Part shown: one piece after another, positions 5,957 to 9,007 of the stretch | How positions within the stretch are numbered: position 1 is the first letter of the stretch | Layout: each line of letters begins with the position of its first letter | Assembly (NCBI GenBank): GCA_947456995.1 | Contig: CANGVB010000103.1 | Coordinates: 1 to 9,007, forward strand | Direction: 5' to 3' | Length of the DNA stretch: 9,007 bases | From: Bryobacteraceae bacterium | GTDB taxonomy: Bacteria > Acidobacteriota > Terriglobia > Bryobacterales > Bryobacteraceae | The notes under the pieces: model-generated | Told to the model about the DNA's origin: nothing | The model's input: the letters and a program-made list of their open reading frames with translations, nothing else | Databases searched by the model: none | Program-made: the position numbers and the translations under genes

Positions 5957-6285
5957 CGCTTCCTGCTCTTCCAGCGATCTTCAACTTCCTTGTATAGCAA
6001 TCGCAACGAATCTTCGCCATATTTAGCCACTGCCGCTGCTTCGCTCACGCTGTTGTAGCCGTCAGCGTAGCTGTGATCGGTGGAATCATCAACCACTATT
6101 TCGATCCCAAATCTTTGTTTGAGAAATAGACGATACTCGCCTGTCCAAGCCTTCTCATGGCCATAGGCGAACCCCTTGTGTCTGCCAAACATTAGATCAA
6201 CATGAGCCACGAGCATCCCACGTGGCTCCGCTGAAACGTGCCAGACGACAAAGCCAAGAATCAAAACAACAATCAGATTCCACAT
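5953..6285 (-). CDS. Unrecognised small protein with N-terminal membrane anchor
   Basis: I do not recognise this gene. From the ATG at 6285 it encodes 110 residues starting MWNLIVVLILGFVVWHVSA, a single hydrophobic segment that would be a signal anchor or signal peptide, followed by a soluble part of about 90 residues (PRGMLVAHVDLMFGRHKGFAYG ... KYGEDSLRLLYKEVEDRWKSRKR) rich in charged and aromatic residues with a basic C-terminal end. The frame is open further to ATG 6360 and GTG 6363, which would add about 25 basic residues before the membrane segment; neither start has a clear Shine-Dalgarno. By eye the stretch is less GC-rich than its neighbours. It sits next to a toxin-antitoxin module, so it may be accessory. 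The reading frame has the look of a real protein but the call is moderate. Confidence 0.55.
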   Translation of the reverse strand: MWNLIVVLILGFVVWHVSAEPRGMLVAHVDLMFGRHKGFAYGHEKAWTGEYRLFLKQRFGIEIVVDDSTDHSYADGYNSVSEAAAVAKYGEDSLRLLYKEVEDRWKSRKR

Positions 6286-6364
6286 CTGATTCAAGAGACG
6301 TTCAGATCTGGCAAAGCGTGGATGAGAGTTGCAACCCTTCCTTTCTGGCTTGTGCCCCATCACT

Positions 6365-6390
6365 AGCTGTACGCCTTGAAGCTGTACAAT
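6365..6390 (+). promoter_or_regulatory. Toxin-antitoxin promoter with operator-like direct repeats
   Basis: Two copies of AGCTGTAC (6365-6372 and 6380-6387) lie 15 bp apart upstream of the antitoxin gene. The second overlaps a good -10 hexamer, TACAAT (6385-6390). RHH antitoxins repress their own operons by binding short repeated sites over the promoter, so these are candidate operators. No convincing -35 was found. Binding is inferred from position and repetition. Confidence 0.5.
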
Positions 6391-6396
6391 CTAATT

Positions 6397-6400
6397 GAGG
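6397..6400 (+). promoter_or_regulatory. Ribosome-binding site of the antitoxin gene
   Basis: GAGG lies 7 nt before ATG 6408, the clearest Shine-Dalgarno spacing in the window. It supports this start and strong antitoxin translation. Confidence 0.7.
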
Positions 6401-6407
6401 TCATCTC

Positions 6408-6686
6408 ATGCCAAGAATCGCCGTCGAAGAAAATAGCCGCATGTCTTTGCGAATTCGCGCCGAAGAGAAAGCACTCCTCATGCGGGCGGTTTCTCTTGAA
6501 CACACAGACCTGACCGACTTTGTTCTCCGGCACGCACTGCGCGCCGCGCACGAGGTAATCGACGAAGCAGACCGCGTCAAACTCTCTGCCCGCGACAGCA
6601 TGCGGGTCCTCGACCTTCTCGAGAATCCACCCAAACCAAACGCGAAGCTTATTGCCGCCGCAAAGGCACTCCCCAAAAGCATATGA
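6408..6686 (+). CDS. DUF1778 ribbon-helix-helix antitoxin (TacA-like)
   Basis: The 92-residue protein is a typical DUF1778 antitoxin. The N-terminal ribbon-helix-helix DNA-binding part is SRMSLRIRAEEKALLMRA then HTDLTDFVLRHALRAAHEVI (about residues 10-50). The C-terminal toxin-neutralising tail has the family pattern VKLSARDSMRVLDLLENPP (about 57-75) followed by KPNAKLIAAAKALPK. Known members bind their GNAT toxin and cover its acetyl-CoA site, and together with it repress the operon. The stop overlaps the toxin start as ATGA. Confidence 0.92.
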   Translation: MPRIAVEENSRMSLRIRAEEKALLMRAVSLEHTDLTDFVLRHALRAAHEVIDEADRVKLSARDSMRVLDLLENPPKPNAKLIAAAKALPKSI

Positions 6687-7219
6687 AGAGTCTGGATTGG
6701 CGCGAAGAAGCAATCCAGAAGCACCACCGGCGCGAAGCCTTCAACTGCGGCGAACCCGCGCTCAATGAATTCTTGCAACGCCATGCCCGCAAGAGTCACG
6801 AATTCGGCGGCTCAAAAACCTTCCTGGCAATCGATCAGGCCGACGGCGAAACCGTCCTCGGCTACTACAGCTTAAGTCCTGCCTCCATTGCCTATGCACG
6901 CGCCCCGGAGACTATCAAGCGAGGCTTGGCTCGCTATGAAGTTCCTGCCTTTCGTCTGGCGCGCCTCGCTGTAGATCTTAGCTGCCAGGGTAAAGGTCTC
7001 GGCGGTCAGCTCCTACTAGCAGCAGGTAAGCGCTGCCTTGTAGCCGCAGCCGAAGTCGGCGGCGTAGCTCTACTGATAGACGCAAAGAACGAAAGGGTCG
7101 CCAGGTGGTACGCATCTTATGGGGCTATCCAGGTCATCGATTCGCCCCTCACCCTCATGTTGCCCTTAACCACAATCGAAGCCACCTTGAAAACGCGCTC
7201 AAAAGCCCAAAGCGGTTAG
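6683..7219 (+). CDS. GNAT-family toxin (TacT/AtaT-like tRNA acetyltransferase)
   Basis: The 178-residue protein has the usual size and layout of toxins that acetylate the aminoacyl group of charged tRNA and so halt translation. The N-terminal FNCGEPALNEFLQRHARK (20-37) is the family hallmark. The acetyl-CoA pyrophosphate loop QGKGLG (102-107) fits Q/R-x-x-G-x-G/A and follows RLARLAVDLS. The C-terminal RWYASYGAIQV (141-151) carries the tyrosine region (Tyr143, Tyr146) that in TacT includes the catalytic residue. All parts look intact, so the toxin should be active. Which tRNA it uses cannot be told from sequence. Its ATG overlaps the antitoxin stop by 4 nt. Confidence 0.92.
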   Translation: MKSLDWREEAIQKHHRREAFNCGEPALNEFLQRHARKSHEFGGSKTFLAIDQADGETVLGYYSLSPASIAYARAPETIKRGLARYEVPAFRLARLAVDLSCQGKGLGGQLLLAAGKRCLVAAAEVGGVALLIDAKNERVARWYASYGAIQVIDSPLTLMLPLTTIEATLKTRSKAQSG

Positions 7220-7247
7220 AGGTGCCGATCTCGGCGAGCTCGAACAA

Positions 7248-8363
7248 TCAACCGCGCGACAGCCGCCGAATCCCCTCAGCGCTCCACTTCACCCCATACC
7301 CCGGCCCCGTAGGAATCGTAAGTAACCCATCGGCATCAAGCGTCGGCGGAGTCTCAAACAACTCCTCCAAATAAGGCTCCGGCGTCAAATACTCAACAAA
7401 CTTCGCATTCTGCGCCGCCGCAGACAAGTGCAAATCCGCAATCAAACCCACACCTGTATTCCACCCATGCGGCACCACCAGAATATTGTGATCATCCGCA
7501 TACTGCCCAATCCGGTGCTGCTCGGTAAGCCCGCCCACCTTCGTCACATCCGGCTGCAAAATATCCACCGCTCGCCGCTCAATCCACGGCAAAAATGATT
7601 GCCGCCGCGTCAACACCTCACCCGATGCAATATGCACCGGCGAATGCTTCGTCAGCTCAACATGCCCATCAATGTCATCCGGCCGCAATGCTTCTTCAAA
7701 CCAGGTGACGTCATAGTCCTTCAGCATCTTCGCAGTCTCGAGAGCCCACTTATACCCATGCCCCCAAAACGCATCGCTAGCCCCGGCATCCACCATCAGA
7801 TAATCCGTATCCCCAATCGCCTCCCGTGCCGCCCGAACAATCGCTTCATCCTTCTTAGCCGAGTGCCGGCCAAACGGCCCCCAGCCCATCTTGAAAGCCC
7901 GAAAACCGCGAGCCTTGGCAGCCAGCAGCTTCTCCCCCATCAGCTCCGGCTCCACCATCAACATACTCGCGTAAGGCTGTATCTTGTCCCGGTACTTGCC
8001 ACCCAGCAATCGCCAAATCGGCTGCCCCGTCACCTGTCCAAGCAAATCCCAAAGCGCCATATCGATACCCGAGATGGCATGCGTCACACTCCCGCCACGC
8101 CCCTGCCAGAACGTATTCTGATGCAGCATCTCCGTCGTCGCCGCCGGGTCAATCGCGCTCGCCCCCGTGTACAGCGGCTTCAACAACTCAAGCGCCGCCG
8201 CCACCAGCGGCGCCGAAGTATAAACACTGCCCAGGCTCGTAAGCCCCTCATCGGTAACAACCTCGACGAGTGTGCGAGTTTGTTCCAGCTCTCCATATCG
8301 TGCAGGCCAGTCTTCGTAGGCCTTGCCATAAAGAGGAATTGCGCGGATGGATTGGATTTTCAT
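7248..8363 (-). CDS. Enolase-superfamily enzyme, mandelate racemase subgroup (acid-sugar dehydratase-like)
   Basis: The 371-residue protein has the two-part enolase-superfamily fold: an N-terminal capping domain (1-125) and a TIM barrel. The Mg ligands are Asp192 (LMVDAG), Glu223 (TWFEEAL) and Glu249 (IASGE). The His-Asp dyad of the mandelate racemase subgroup is Asp272 (LQPDVTKVGG) and His299 (VVPHGWNTG). On the second barrel strand the usual KxK reads Lys158-Met159-Gly160, so the second lysine is missing. The family takes a proton next to a carboxylate, usually dehydrating sugar acids or racemising hydroxy acids; the substrate here cannot be assigned. The gene overlaps the RND adaptor gene by 4 nt (ATGA), suggesting coupled translation. 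It ends 28 bp from the convergent GNAT toxin gene. Confidence 0.92.
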   Translation of the reverse strand: MKIQSIRAIPLYGKAYEDWPARYGELEQTRTLVEVVTDEGLTSLGSVYTSAPLVAAALELLKPLYTGASAIDPAATTEMLHQNTFWQGRGGSVTHAISGIDMALWDLLGQVTGQPIWRLLGGKYRDKIQPYASMLMVEPELMGEKLLAAKARGFRAFKMGWGPFGRHSAKKDEAIVRAAREAIGDTDYLMVDAGASDAFWGHGYKWALETAKMLKDYDVTWFEEALRPDDIDGHVELTKHSPVHIASGEVLTRRQSFLPWIERRAVDILQPDVTKVGGLTEQHRIGQYADDHNILVVPHGWNTGVGLIADLHLSAAAQNAKFVEYLTPEPYLEELFETPPTLDADGLLTIPTGPGYGVKWSAEGIRRLSRG

Positions 8364-9007
8364 TTGCGTGCTATTGGTTTTACTACAACACCGTTCTTTA
8401 CGTCATCTGACGGATTCACTACAACCTGGTCGCCTTCACTCAACCCCGACACAGCTTCCACCTCGGTGCCAAAGTCGCGACCCACTTCAATCTTCCGAAA
8501 CTGTATCTTGTTACCAGCCCCCACCACAGCTACAAAGATCCCCTCAGCCCGCGTAACAATCGTGTCCCCAGGCACCAGAATCAACTGTCTCGCGCTGCTA
8601 GTCTCGATCGCTACCTGCGTGTACATCCCTGGCAACATCGTGCGTCCCGGGTTCACCACATTCACCTCGGCTAGCAAAGTACGGCTCTGATTCTCCAGTG
8701 CGTTTGATGTCCGAATCACGCTACCCGTAAGGCTTGCGCGCAACTCTGGCACCTTCACCACAGCCTTCTGCCCCACCTTGACATCTCCGATGTTTGACTG
8801 CGGCACATTCACAAAAACCCGCAACCTCGACATATCGCTCAGCCGGAACAAGTCCCGCCCCGCCGCAATCGCCGACGGCGTAATCAGATTGCCAATCGCG
8901 CAGTTGCGCTGCGTGATGATTCCATCCCACGGCGCAGTCACACGCTTAAAATCAAACCCCTGAGTCACCCGCGCCCCTTCTGCCGTCTGCGCCCGAATCG
9001 CCTCATC
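8360..9007 (-). CDS. RND efflux periplasmic adaptor subunit (HlyD/AcrA family), N-terminus cut by window edge
   Basis: The last 215 codons of an adaptor (membrane fusion) protein are visible; the frame is open to the right edge, so the start, signal peptide, helical hairpin and first lipoyl half lie outside. The visible part begins in the second lipoyl half with VTAPWDGIITQRNCAIGNLI, then the beta-barrel domain (LFRLSDMSRLRVFVNVPQ, VGQKAVVKV) and the membrane-proximal domain (LPGMYTQVAIE, LILVPGDTIV, IEVGRDFGTEVEAVSGLSEGDQVVV). Such adaptors join an inner-membrane RND pump to an outer-membrane channel, so the organism should be didermic. The stop overlaps the downstream enolase-superfamily start. 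The pump is not in the window; it may lie upstream. Confidence 0.93.
   Translation of the reverse strand, partial: DEAIRAQTAEGARVTQGFDFKRVTAPWDGIITQRNCAIGNLITPSAIAAGRDLFRLSDMSRLRVFVNVPQSNIGDVKVGQKAVVKVPELRASLTGSVIRTSNALENQSRTLLAEVNVVNPGRTMLPGMYTQVAIETSSARQLILVPGDTIVTRAEGIFVAVVGAGNKIQFRKIEVGRDFGTEVEAVSGLSEGDQVVVNPSDDVKNGVVVKPIARK

Noticed and set aside
6363..6799. Two minus-strand open frames (116 and 132 codons) opposite the antitoxin and toxin start
   Set aside because: Both are antisense to a well-supported toxin-antitoxin pair and show no domain.
7224..7241. GCCGA-TC-TCGGC followed by GAGCTC in the 28-bp convergent spacer as a bidirectional terminator
   Set aside because: The loop is only 2 nt and no T run follows on either strand, so a terminator is not supported.
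7599..8690. A 363-codon plus-strand open frame across the enolase-superfamily and adaptor genes
   Set aside because: It runs antisense over two clear genes and is Arg/Pro/His-rich, as expected of a shadow frame.

Overview
The window is chromosomal DNA from a moderately GC-rich bacterium, tightly packed with genes on both strands. Protein style (ECF sigma with a small soluble zinc anti-sigma, a GT21/HpnI-like glycosyltransferase, an RND adaptor followed by an enolase-superfamily enzyme) would fit Acidobacteriota, but no marker here settles taxonomy and that assignment is weak.

Layout. (1) 1-1913: a truncated TetR-family regulator (minus), a divergent exported rhodanese-domain protein (plus) and an old-yellow-enzyme reductase (minus). 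The rhodanese frame contains an in-frame TGA exactly where the catalytic cysteine belongs. The frame stays intact to its natural end, and a strong GC hairpin follows the TGA at the spacing expected of a bacterial SECIS element. I read it as a candidate selenocysteine-containing rhodanese; a pseudogene is the main alternative. Two 13-bp inverted repeats of the form TAGR-N5-YCTA, one between tetR and the rhodanese gene and one touching the OYE start codon, could make the three genes one electrophile/thiol-stress regulon, as with NemR-nemA. (2) 1946-5014: thrS and a GT21-type glycosyltransferase, joined as TAA-ATG on the minus strand, with the OYE gene downstream. (3) 5104-5956: an ECF sigma factor overlapping its zinc-finger anti-sigma factor, divergent from thrS. 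(4) 5953-7219: an unrecognised small membrane-anchored protein, then a type II toxin-antitoxin module (DUF1778 RHH antitoxin and GNAT acetyltransferase toxin) with its own promoter and operator-like repeats. (5) 7248-9007, minus strand: the C-terminal part of an RND efflux adaptor overlapping by 4 nt an enolase-superfamily (mandelate racemase subgroup) enzyme.

There is no stretch over 300 bases without a gene; the longest gene-free spacers are the 122 bp between the unknown gene and the antitoxin (using the chosen start) and the 89 bp between thrS and the sigma gene. No tRNA, rRNA, CRISPR or insertion sequence was seen.
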